Shown here in pieces: positions 1 through 6,489 of a DNA stretch of 9,573 bases. The position numbers and the translations under genes were made by a program. The stretch is taken from assembly GCA_024681175.1 (NCBI GenBank), contig JAILBI010000045.1:1-9573 (forward strand). The letters are read 5' to 3'. The first letter of the stretch is position 1. Each line of letters starts with the position of its first letter. Source of the DNA: Acholeplasmatales bacterium (GTDB lineage Bacteria; Bacillota_I; Bacilli_A; Acholeplasmatales; Anaeroplasmataceae). The notes under the pieces were generated by a model, which saw only the letters and a program-made list of their open reading frames with translations, searched no databases and had not been told where the DNA came from.

Positions 1-52
1 AAAATGTAAAGAAAAACATTAATGTAAATATTGTTAAAAATAATTTTTTCAT
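1..52 (-). CDS. Start of an exported or membrane protein (partial, runs off the window)
   Basis: Only the first 17 codons are inside the window. ATG at 52-50 is preceded by a strong Shine-Dalgarno GAGGAG (64-59) with a 6-base spacer. The visible peptide is MKKLFLTIFTLMFFFTF: two lysines followed by an unbroken hydrophobic stretch. This is a typical n-region and h-region of a signal peptide or an N-terminal membrane anchor. The start lies 40 bases after the manC-like stop with no terminator between, so it is probably the next gene of the GDP-mannose operon. A secreted or membrane polysaccharide-processing protein would fit, but nothing visible identifies the family. Confidence 0.72.
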   Translation of the reverse strand, partial: MKKLFLTIFTLMFFFTF

Positions 53-92
53 ATCTTTCTCCTCTTTAAAAAATATATTTTTATACACCTAT

Positions 93-1154
93 TTAATCTT
101 GAGGCATTATTTTTATTAATTTTTTAATTTCTTGGCTTCTATTCTTAGGTAATATTAATATATCTGTTTTAGTTACTACTATTATCATATCTGAAACATC
201 TAAAAGCGCAACTCTTTGTAAATTTTTATTTTCTGAAACAATAATATTATTATTAGAATCAAGTGAAATACAATTTACAAATCTTTTTACATTACCATTT
301 TCATCCTTTTGGAATAATTCTTCAAATGCTAAATAGCCTCCTACATCATTCCATCCTATTTCACATGGAATAACTTCGATAATATCTGATTTTTCCATTA
401 CTGCAAAATCAATAGATTTCTTTTCATATTCATTAAATTTATTTTGAACCTTATTTGCAGTAATAATACCATTATTCTTATCAATAAGCATATCAAGCTC
501 TACTGTTGTTTCAAAATGGTTTGGACTATATTTTTTAAATTCAGACATAATGACATCTCTTTTAAAGATAAACATGCCACTATTCCATAAATAATTACCT
601 TTTTTAATATATTCTATTGCAACATCTACATTTGGCTTTTCTTTAAATGAAATTGCCTTACAAGGCCAATTTAATTTATTATCCTCTGCCTCAATGTAGC
701 CATAGCCTGTTTCAGGATATGTAGGCTTAATGCCAAGTGTTACTATTTTTCCTTCATTAGCTTTAGCTTCAGCAATATTTAAAATCATTCTAAATTTATC
801 TTCATCCTTAATTAAATGATCTGAAGCAAGTACTGCAATAGTAGGATTATCAATATATTTAGATATTATTAATGAGCCATAGCAAATAGCTGAGGCTGTA
901 TCTTTAAAGCTTGGCTCAATAATAATTCTTGATGCATCAAGCTCCTTTAATTCTTCTTTTACCTTTTTAGCTTGTATTTTATTTGTTGCGACAAATATAT
1001 GCTTATTATCTGTTAAAGGTAATATTCTTTCATATGTTAATCTTAATAATGATTTTTCATCAAATATATGTAAAAGCTGTTTAGGATTTTCTTTTGTAGA
1101 AAGGGGCCAAAATCTTTCACCAGAGCCACCTGCCATAATTAAAAATGTTAACAT
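93..1154 (-). CDS. manC: Mannose-1-phosphate guanylyltransferase (GDP-mannose pyrophosphorylase), short form
   Basis: The protein makes GDP-mannose from mannose 1-phosphate and GTP in the cytoplasm. It has 353 residues. The N-terminal nucleotidyltransferase signature is seen at residues 7-25 (MAGGSGERFWPLS, then PKQ). An FKEKP block holds K173, the usual sugar-phosphate-binding lysine region. NYLWNSGMFIF follows, then IDFAVMEK and IGWNDVG around W268. These are the standard ManC blocks, in order. The C-terminal cupin isomerase domain of the long bifunctional ManC forms is absent, and a separate isomerase is encoded just upstream. The chosen ATG at 1154 lies one base after the upstream stop (TAA A ATG), which implies translational coupling; its own SD (GGA) is weak. 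An ATG at 1175 with an AAGG upstream would add seven residues (MNCWKIK) unlike the family's usual N-terminus. Confidence 0.9.
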   Translation of the reverse strand: MLTFLIMAGGSGERFWPLSTKENPKQLLHIFDEKSLLRLTYERILPLTDNKHIFVATNKIQAKKVKEELKELDASRIIIEPSFKDTASAICYGSLIISKYIDNPTIAVLASDHLIKDEDKFRMILNIAEAKANEGKIVTLGIKPTYPETGYGYIEAEDNKLNWPCKAISFKEKPNVDVAIEYIKKGNYLWNSGMFIFKRDVIMSEFKKYSPNHFETTVELDMLIDKNNGIITANKVQNKFNEYEKKSIDFAVMEKSDIIEVIPCEIGWNDVGGYLAFEELFQKDENGNVKRFVNCISLDSNNNIIVSENKNLQRVALLDVSDMIIVVTKTDILILPKNRSQEIKKLIKIMPQD

Positions 1155-1155
1155 T

Positions 1156-2145
1156 TTAATTTTCCAACAATTCATCTATGACCTTATCAATGTCATATTC
1201 AAATTGATATTTTGTCCTTTCTTTAAATTTAGTAGAATCTCCAACAAGCACCTTTGCATCTGTTGCACGCATATATTTAGGATCAACCTCAACATATACC
1301 TTACCATTACAAATACCTTTTTCTTCTAAGCCTTCGCCTACAAATTCAAGGTTAATTCCAATATGCTGGTAGCATCTTTTTACAAAATCTCTTACAGAAT
1401 AGCCTACACCAGTTGAAATAATATAATCATCTGGCTTTTCTTCCTGTAATGATAACCACATTGCATAAGCATAATCCTTTGCATGACCATATTCTCTTAC
1501 TGAATTTAAATTACCTAATCTTAATATTTCATCCTTACCATCACGAACATTTTTAACTGCATCAATTATTTTTCTTGATACAAATGAATGAGCCTTAAAT
1601 AATGATGTATGGTTATAGCATATACCATTTACTGCGTAAATTGAATATGCTTCTCTATATACTCTAACCATATCAAATGCATAAGTAATTGATACTGCAT
1701 AAGGTGATTTAGGATATACCTTAGTATCTTCATTTTGAGGATATATATCACCTGAATATCTATAAGGTGATGATAAATTAAATAATTTAGTTGATATTTC
1801 AGATGATCTTATCGCATCAAGCAATGATAATGTACCAATTGAATTAACATTAGTTGTATATTCAGGCATATCAAATGACATATCGACATGTGATTGTGAT
1901 GCAAGATGATATATTTCATCTGGCTTAACAATATCAATAATTCTATTTAATGATGAAGAATCTGCCATATCACCATAATGAACAAATACCTTATCATCAA
2001 ATATTACATCCTTTAAATAATCTTTTTCTAATAATTCTTTTGAAGGAACTAAAAGATGAATTTCATAATCTTTAGACAATAATAATTCAATTAAATAATG
2101 GCCATCTTGACTTGATGCACCTGTAATTAATGCTGTCTTACGCAT
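1156..2145 (-). CDS. GDP-mannose 4,6-dehydratase-like SDR with substituted active site (nested start)
   Basis: Starting at the internal ATG 2145 gives a 329-residue protein of normal dehydratase length. Similarity to GDP-mannose 4,6-dehydratase is clear along its length: ITGASSQDGHYL, YHLASQSHVDMSF, PEYTTNVNSIGTLSLLDAIR, YPKSPYAV, NHTS, SFVSRKI, LGNLNSVREYGHAKDY, ISTGVGYSVRDFV and DPKYMRATDA. Several functional positions differ from the family. The GxxGxxG cofactor loop reads G9-A-S-S12-Q-D-G15, so the middle Gly is Ser. The YxxxK motif reads Y149-A-V-S-I153, so the Lys is Ile. The catalytic Thr and Glu of the STSE segment align with S126 and Y128. The SPRRG stretch is SLFKA. The usual product would be GDP-4-keto-6-deoxymannose, precursor of GDP-fucose or GDP-rhamnose, but these changes make that activity doubtful. 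It could be a scaffold or regulatory pseudoenzyme, or a different enzyme. Confidence 0.75.
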   Translation of the reverse strand: MRKTALITGASSQDGHYLIELLLSKDYEIHLLVPSKELLEKDYLKDVIFDDKVFVHYGDMADSSSLNRIIDIVKPDEIYHLASQSHVDMSFDMPEYTTNVNSIGTLSLLDAIRSSEISTKLFNLSSPYRYSGDIYPQNEDTKVYPKSPYAVSITYAFDMVRVYREAYSIYAVNGICYNHTSLFKAHSFVSRKIIDAVKNVRDGKDEILRLGNLNSVREYGHAKDYAYAMWLSLQEEKPDDYIISTGVGYSVRDFVKRCYQHIGINLEFVGEGLEEKGICNGKVYVEVDPKYMRATDAKVLVGDSTKFKERTKYQFEYDIDKVIDELLEN

Positions 2146-3057
2146 TTTTTCACCTCTTCCTTCCTTCTTTTTAGGTATTACAGCTAATATTGTAGCTTCA
2201 CCTTCTAATTTAACATGAGTATCCTTTGTAATAATAAATGAATCTGATTTTTTAACATCATATTCATTTATTTTACATTTACCATCTAAGATATATGCAA
2301 TAACGAAATTTTCACTCTTAAATGATAATGATTTTTTTATTTTTAATTTTATTAAATCAAAGAATTGACTCTTAAATGAATCTATTCTTCTATCCTTAAA
2401 TTCATGGAATAATTTTTTCTTAGCTGATGCATAATCACAAACATTTATTGCATCATCTATATGTAATTCTCTTTTTGGTAATCTATTATAATCATATAAT
2501 CTATATGTAATATCACTTGATTCTTGAATTTCAAGAACATATGATCCCTTAGTTAAAGCATGGACTAAGCCTTGATTTATTACTGCAAGACTACCATTTT
2601 CTACTTTTCTTTTAATTAAGAAATTTTCTATATTACCAGATGATAATATATTTTTTAATTCCATTGCGTTAGTTGCAGAAACACCTAATATTTCTTCTTC
2701 AGCTTTATTTTCAGGTAAGAAATACCAGCATTCAAATTTACCTAAGCTATTTTTCTTTTTTAATGCATAATCATCATTAGGATGTACCTGGATAGATAAA
2801 TTATCTCCTGCAGATATTAATTTTAATAATAAAGGAAATTCCTTTTCTTTAAAATCACCAAATAATTCAGGATGATTACGCCATAAATATCTTATAGTTT
2901 TACCTTTATATGGTCCATTTAATATAGTAGAGCTTCTACCATTATAGCCAGAACAAATCCATGCTTCCCCTATATTACCTGAAACATTATATAATTTATT
3001 AAGTTCATCTCCTGCCCAGGGCTTAGATACAAAGATGGGCTTAAAAAACAAAATCAC
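1156..3057 (-). CDS. Mannose-6-phosphate isomerase (class I) fused in frame to a GDP-mannose-4,6-dehydratase-like domain
   Basis: One open frame of 633 codons joins two enzymes that are normally separate. Residues 1 to about 300 are a class I phosphomannose isomerase, which interconverts fructose 6-phosphate and mannose 6-phosphate with Zn. Visible are FKPIFVSKPWAGDEL at the N-terminus, QVHPNDD with H92, ECWYFLP, VHA with H166, and SSDITYRLYDYNR. The C-terminal cupin runs in the correct frame to AVIPKKKE, where ManA proteins usually stop. No stop is present: the frame continues through EGRGEK into the SDR domain at 2145. The GTG at 3057 is chosen because AGGTGA (3068-3063) sits 5 bases before it; a GTG at 3066 lies inside that SD. 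The gene is first in the GDP-mannose unit, with manC one base downstream. Either a real fusion, a read-through pair with an internal start, or one base change that removed a stop would explain it. Confidence 0.8.
   Translation of the reverse strand: MILFFKPIFVSKPWAGDELNKLYNVSGNIGEAWICSGYNGRSSTILNGPYKGKTIRYLWRNHPELFGDFKEKEFPLLLKLISAGDNLSIQVHPNDDYALKKKNSLGKFECWYFLPENKAEEEILGVSATNAMELKNILSSGNIENFLIKRKVENGSLAVINQGLVHALTKGSYVLEIQESSDITYRLYDYNRLPKRELHIDDAINVCDYASAKKKLFHEFKDRRIDSFKSQFFDLIKLKIKKSLSFKSENFVIAYILDGKCKINEYDVKKSDSFIITKDTHVKLEGEATILAVIPKKKEGRGEKMRKTALITGASSQDGHYLIELLLSKDYEIHLLVPSKELLEKDYLKDVIFDDKVFVHYGDMADSSSLNRIIDIVKPDEIYHLASQSHVDMSFDMPEYTTNVNSIGTLSLLDAIRSSEISTKLFNLSSPYRYSGDIYPQNEDTKVYPKSPYAVSITYAFDMVRVYREAYSIYAVNGICYNHTSLFKAHSFVSRKIIDAVKNVRDGKDEILRLGNLNSVREYGHAKDYAYAMWLSLQEEKPDDYIISTGVGYSVRDFVKRCYQHIGINLEFVGEGLEEKGICNGKVYVEVDPKYMRATDAKVLVGDSTKFKERTKYQFEYDIDKVIDELLEN
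2150..2157 (-). promoter_or_regulatory. Strong internal Shine-Dalgarno for the dehydratase domain
   Basis: The minus strand reads AGAGGTGA followed by four A and then ATG at 2145-2143. This matches the anti-SD of Bacillota 16S rRNA very well, at correct spacing. It lies inside the open ManA-dehydratase frame, where it encodes the linker GRGE. It supports independent initiation of the dehydratase-like protein, whether or not the upstream isomerase reads through. Confidence 0.75.
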
Positions 3058-3074
3058 GATTATCACCTAGTATA

Positions 3075-3102
3075 ATTATATATTATTTAATATATAAAAC
3101 AA
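3075..3102 (-). promoter_or_regulatory. Candidate promoter of the GDP-mannose operon
   Basis: The minus strand has TATAAT at 3080-3075 with TTGTTT (3102-3097) 16 bases upstream, a half-match to the -35 consensus. The site lies between the terminator after the tyrosine-kinase gene and the isomerase start. Initiation would fall almost on the SD (AGGTGA at 3068-3063), so the leader would be only a few bases long. In DNA this AT-rich a TATAAT match is weak evidence; leakage through the upstream terminator is the alternative. Confidence 0.35.
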
Positions 3103-3103
3103 A

Positions 3104-3131
3104 GAAAAAAAGAATGTTTTGAAAACATTCT
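3104..3131 (-). terminator. Intrinsic terminator ending the glycosyltransferase-to-kinase operon
   Basis: A perfect 9-base inverted repeat (AGAATGTTT at 3111-3119, AAACATTCT at 3123-3131) with a 3-base loop is followed on the minus strand by six T after the stem (3110-3105). It begins 8 bases past the stop codon of the tyrosine-kinase gene, which is where a rho-independent terminator for that gene belongs. The stem is AT-rich, so it may leak and feed the GDP-mannose genes. Confidence 0.75.
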
Positions 3132-3139
3132 TCTTTTTA

Positions 3140-4543
3140 TTATTGTGGATTTTGATAATATTGATGGAAATCATATTGATAACGATCTTTTTCTTTATCA
3201 CCTTTAAATTTAGTGATATTTAAACCAATTAAATTAACATTAGCTTCTAATAATGTATTAATTGCTTCTTTAACATCCGCTCTTCTAAATTGGTTCATCG
3301 CAACATTATAAATTGCACCATCACATAAGCTTGAAATGACTATTGCATCACCACATACCATTACAGGAGGTGTATCTACGAAGATATAATCATATTCTTC
3401 CTGTAATGCTTCAAATAAGGCTCTTAAATTATCACTTTCAAGTAAGACTACAGGATTATCTATCTTCTTACCGCATGTAATAACATCTACACCAAATTCT
3501 GTATGCTTAACCATATCCTCATATTCAATCTTGCCATCAAAGAAATCAACGATTCCTTTTTCACGCTCAACATTAAATATTCTATGAATTCTTGGCTTTC
3601 TTACATCAAGATCAATGATACAAACTTTCTTACCATTATTTGCACAACAATATGCAAGGTTGGCAATTGTAGTTGATTTAATTTCTTCTGTACCTGTAGA
3701 TGTAATCATGATAGTCTTCATTTCTTTAGAGAAATTAGAATATCTAATTGAATTAATAATTCTATTATAAGGCTCTAAAGAATTTACATTATTAGGTACT
3801 AAATCATTATCACCTGGAGCTTGCTCAAGCTCTTTTTTATCATTAAGGATACCAATAACTGGAAGTCCAATATCTTCAACCTCTTCTTTAGTTTTAAATT
3901 TAGTTGAAGAAAATTCTTTAATTAAGATTACTGCGATAGCTAAAACTAAACCAATTACAAATGCTAAGAAGATATAGAAAAATCTATTTGGCCCGATTAA
4001 TACTGCATCATCCTTTTCAATTGGCATTGTTTTTTGAATAATATCACAAAGTAAATCTTCATGTGTTGAATCATCATTATCATTTGATTCAGCAACAATT
4101 GCGGCAGTAATATCCTGACATAGGGCAATTGCTCTTGTAGGAGATTCATCAGTTACATAAATTCTAATTAATGAAGATGTATCTGAGCATGAAGTCTCAA
4201 CCTCTGCTTGAAGCTCTCCAAGGCTCATATTATGTGCCTTTGCAATTGGCTTTAATGTATAAGGCTCTACAATTAAATCAGAAACTGTATATACATATCT
4301 TAATGAATCAGTTAAATTAACATTATCAGTAGGAGTTGTAGATTCATATCTGATTTGAACAATAATAGATGATTGAGCACGATATTGATTTTTCTTTGCA
4401 GTAAATGCGAAAATTATACCTAATACTGTAAGACCAAGTGTAACAGATGCTAAAATAATCCAATTTTGCTTAATAATCTTCCAAATATCAGATAATGTTA
4501 TAATTTTCTTTTCTTTTTTTAATTTTGTATTTTTCTCACTCAT
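3140..4543 (-). CDS. Wzz-type chain-length protein fused to a CpsD/CapB-like tyrosine kinase domain (degenerate P-loop)
   Basis: This 467-residue membrane protein is of the polysaccharide co-polymerase / bacterial tyrosine kinase class that controls capsule or exopolysaccharide assembly. A Wzz domain spans residues 1-210, with membrane segments at about 28-48 and 188-208 and an extracytoplasmic loop between. A cytoplasmic P-loop ATPase domain spans about 215-467. Walker A' is intact (IIDLDVRKP, D311, D313, R315), as is Walker B (FVDTPP, D390). A terminal Tyr cluster (Y455, Y457, Y462, Y463) resembles the autophosphorylation tail. The Walker A segment reads TSTGTEEIKST: K289 stays, but the glycine before it is I288 and the preceding PG is T-E. 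The EX2RX2R oligomerisation motif reads E257, N260, I263. In many Bacillota these two halves are separate genes; here they are one. It is the last gene of its operon, 47 bases after the nucleotidyltransferase, with a modest SD (GGTG). Confidence 0.88.
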   Translation of the reverse strand: MSEKNTKLKKEKKIITLSDIWKIIKQNWIILASVTLGLTVLGIIFAFTAKKNQYRAQSSIIVQIRYESTTPTDNVNLTDSLRYVYTVSDLIVEPYTLKPIAKAHNMSLGELQAEVETSCSDTSSLIRIYVTDESPTRAIALCQDITAAIVAESNDNDDSTHEDLLCDIIQKTMPIEKDDAVLIGPNRFFYIFLAFVIGLVLAIAVILIKEFSSTKFKTKEEVEDIGLPVIGILNDKKELEQAPGDNDLVPNNVNSLEPYNRIINSIRYSNFSKEMKTIMITSTGTEEIKSTTIANLAYCCANNGKKVCIIDLDVRKPRIHRIFNVEREKGIVDFFDGKIEYEDMVKHTEFGVDVITCGKKIDNPVVLLESDNLRALFEALQEEYDYIFVDTPPVMVCGDAIVISSLCDGAIYNVAMNQFRRADVKEAINTLLEANVNLIGLNITKFKGDKEKDRYQYDFHQYYQNPQ

Positions 4544-4590
4544 ATTTACACCATTAACATTAGTTTACAACTTTTATTATTTATTATCAA

Positions 4591-5295
4591 TTATTTTATT
4601 TTATTATATGTTTCAATATTACCAATATCTATTCTTTGACCAGGCATTAAATATGCTTTAACTTTCTCTTTTTTAGCCAAATAAGCTAAAAAATTACCTG
4701 GAGAATCAAGACCCTTAAGGTCTTTATTATCAATTAAATATTTTAAATCTTTTTTTGCATATAAATAAAATGGTGGAACTGCATAATTTGATTTAGGATT
4801 TTCAGGCTTTTCCTCCATAGATGATACATAACCATCTTCATCTATAGTAATAATACCTGTACGCTTAGCCTTAGATAAATCATCAAGCTTATAATACATA
4901 CATCTTGATGTGTTAATCTCTCCCTCTACAAAGAAATCTAGAGAGAAATTTAATAAATTATCTGATGCAATAACTAATACATCATCTTCAATATTTAATG
5001 TTTTTATCGCAAATGATATATCTCCTACTGCGCCAAGTCTATTTTCATTATCATCTGAGCCATCATCAATTACTGTAATTTTATAATCCTTATCATTTAT
5101 ATAATCTTGAAATTGCTTTACAAATTTATGATTAGTAATAATTACAAATTCATCAATATTTTTAAATTCTTTTATATCATCTAATAAATAATCTAATACA
5201 AATTTACCTTTAACAGGTAATAAAGCTTTTGGCAAATCTTTTGTTAAAGGATACATTCTTGTTGCATATCCTGCAGCCAATATAATTGCTTTCAT
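4591..5295 (-). CDS. Sugar-1-phosphate nucleotidyltransferase
   Basis: A 234-residue cytoplasmic GT-A-fold nucleotidyltransferase that would join a sugar 1-phosphate to an NTP, releasing pyrophosphate. The N-terminal block LAAGYATRMYPLTKDLPKAL (residues 6-25) is the nucleotide-binding signature, with R13 and K23. IASDNL with D112 is at the metal-binding Asp position, MEEKP contains K163, and RIDIGNIETYN (D223, G225) closes the fold as in related enzymes. There is no C-terminal left-handed beta-helix, so it is the minimal catalytic form. The ATG shares one base with the stop of the kinase gene (TAATG), a strong sign of coupled translation and of acting on the kinase product. The nucleotide (UTP, GTP or CTP) and sugar cannot be read from the sequence. 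A LicC-like cytidylyltransferase or HddC-like guanylyltransferase role is possible. Confidence 0.85.
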   Translation of the reverse strand: MKAIILAAGYATRMYPLTKDLPKALLPVKGKFVLDYLLDDIKEFKNIDEFVIITNHKFVKQFQDYINDKDYKITVIDDGSDDNENRLGAVGDISFAIKTLNIEDDVLVIASDNLLNFSLDFFVEGEINTSRCMYYKLDDLSKAKRTGIITIDEDGYVSSMEEKPENPKSNYAVPPFYLYAKKDLKYLIDNKDLKGLDSPGNFLAYLAKKEKVKAYLMPGQRIDIGNIETYNKIK

Positions 5296-6479
5296 TATTC
5301 ACCAACTCCATCTACTGAATTAATTGTATATATTTTAAATGTTTCTTCAAATTCAGGATGCATTTTTAAATATTTTTCAGTTAAAGTCTTTTTTATATTA
5401 TCTTCTTTTTTCTTCTCTATTATAGCTAAACAAGATCCATTAAATCCACCACCCATGAATCTTGTACCATATACACCATCTATTTCAATTAATAAATTAT
5501 AAATATCAGTTAATAAAGGTGAAGCTGTATCATAATTTTGAATTGATGATGCGCCTGATTCTGATACTAATTTACCAAATTCAACCATATCACCATTTTG
5601 CCATGCAAGTTTACCTTTTTCTACACGTTCATTTTCACCAAAGAAATGAATACATCTTTTTCTAAAGCTAAATGGTATTTTATCTTCATATTTTTTAAAC
5701 ACATCATAAGGAATATCTCTTAATGTTGTATCCTTATATAATCTTGTTACAACACCTTCATATGCTTGAATTGTAAAAGCTGCAGCCTTACATTCATCTA
5801 CACGAAGATTATATTTTTTAGGCTCTAGAGTTCTTGTCATACCACAATGAATTAATAAAAATTCAAATGTAGATTGATCTGCCTTAGTTTTTATTAATTC
5901 ATATTTCATATTTTGAGTATCTAGAACTAATAATTCATTTTGTTTAGCTAATACCTGACAAGAAGGATCTAATAATCCTACAGCTAAATGCATATAATTA
6001 ACCTCACTATCATATGCATATTCAATTAATTGCTTATCTGTTAAATAAAAATGATTAGCTTTAGAAATTGCTCTTAAAAAGGCAATAATTACAGCACTTG
6101 ATGATGATATACCACCAATAGGCATCTCACCATTAATATATGCATTAATACCATATTTTAAAATATAGCCATTTTTTTGTAATGCTTTACATGCACCAAT
6201 TAAATAATCAGCCCAATTGCCTTTTCTTTCCATGAATACATCAATATAAAATCTTATTTTTTGTGGGAATGCAGTTGATGTTAGCTGCATAAAGCCATCA
6301 TCATTTATAGTATATGCAATTCCTACACCATAATTTATCGCAAAGCCTGTAACTAAACCATGCTGATGGTCAACATGGGCGCCTAAAGGACAAATTCTAT
6401 ATGGACAATAAGATGTTTTAACATTTTCTGATATACCATAACATTTCATATAATCATTTTTCAATTTATCAAAATCCAT
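5295..6479 (-). CDS. GHMP sugar kinase, galactokinase/galacturonokinase-like
   Basis: A 394-residue cytoplasmic GHMP-superfamily kinase expected to phosphorylate a sugar at C1 with ATP. The three family motifs are present. Motif 1 is CPYRICPLGAHVDHQHG (residues 25-41), corresponding to the galactokinase signature GRxNLIGEHTDY. Motif 2, the ATP loop, is PIGGISSSSA (120-129). Motif 3 is GGGFNGS (343-349). GLLDPS carries D171 at the catalytic Asp position. In galactokinases the first motif has Glu-His; here it is A34-H35. The PYRICPLGAH pattern resembles plant galacturonokinase as I remember it, so galacturonate is a candidate substrate; galactose and other sugars remain possible. The ATG at 6479 is chosen because GGAGGT lies 4 bases upstream. 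An in-frame ATG at 6506 would overlap the glycosyltransferase and lacks such a site. The gene starts 10 bases after the upstream stop. Confidence 0.85.
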   Translation of the reverse strand: MDFDKLKNDYMKCYGISENVKTSYCPYRICPLGAHVDHQHGLVTGFAINYGVGIAYTINDDGFMQLTSTAFPQKIRFYIDVFMERKGNWADYLIGACKALQKNGYILKYGINAYINGEMPIGGISSSSAVIIAFLRAISKANHFYLTDKQLIEYAYDSEVNYMHLAVGLLDPSCQVLAKQNELLVLDTQNMKYELIKTKADQSTFEFLLIHCGMTRTLEPKKYNLRVDECKAAAFTIQAYEGVVTRLYKDTTLRDIPYDVFKKYEDKIPFSFRKRCIHFFGENERVEKGKLAWQNGDMVEFGKLVSESGASSIQNYDTASPLLTDIYNLLIEIDGVYGTRFMGGGFNGSCLAIIEKKKEDNIKKTLTEKYLKMHPEFEETFKIYTINSVDGVGE

Positions 6480-6483
6480 AATG

Positions 6484-6489
6484 ACCTCC
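6484..6489 (-). promoter_or_regulatory. Ribosome binding site that decides the kinase start
   Basis: GGAGGT is directly adjacent to the glycosyltransferase TAG stop (6492-6490) and 4 bases before ATG 6479. It fixes the start at MDFDKL rather than at the in-frame ATG nine codons earlier, and places the two genes in tight succession. Confidence 0.85.

Noticed and set aside
1152..1175. Upstream ATG at 1175 as the manC start
   Set aside because: It would add MNCWKIK before the conserved N-terminal strand and overlap the previous gene by 20 bases; the ATG one base after the stop fits the family better, though an AAGG upstream of 1175 leaves some doubt.
3055..3066. GTG at 3066 as the isomerase start
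   Set aside because: That GTG is part of the AGGTGA Shine-Dalgarno sequence itself; the GTG at 3057 is at the right distance from it.
5462..5665. A 67-codon plus-strand open frame
   Set aside because: It lies wholly opposite the sugar kinase gene, which has strong motifs; the peptide is low-complexity (Tyr, His, Ile, Leu) and it is best explained as a shadow of AT-rich codons.
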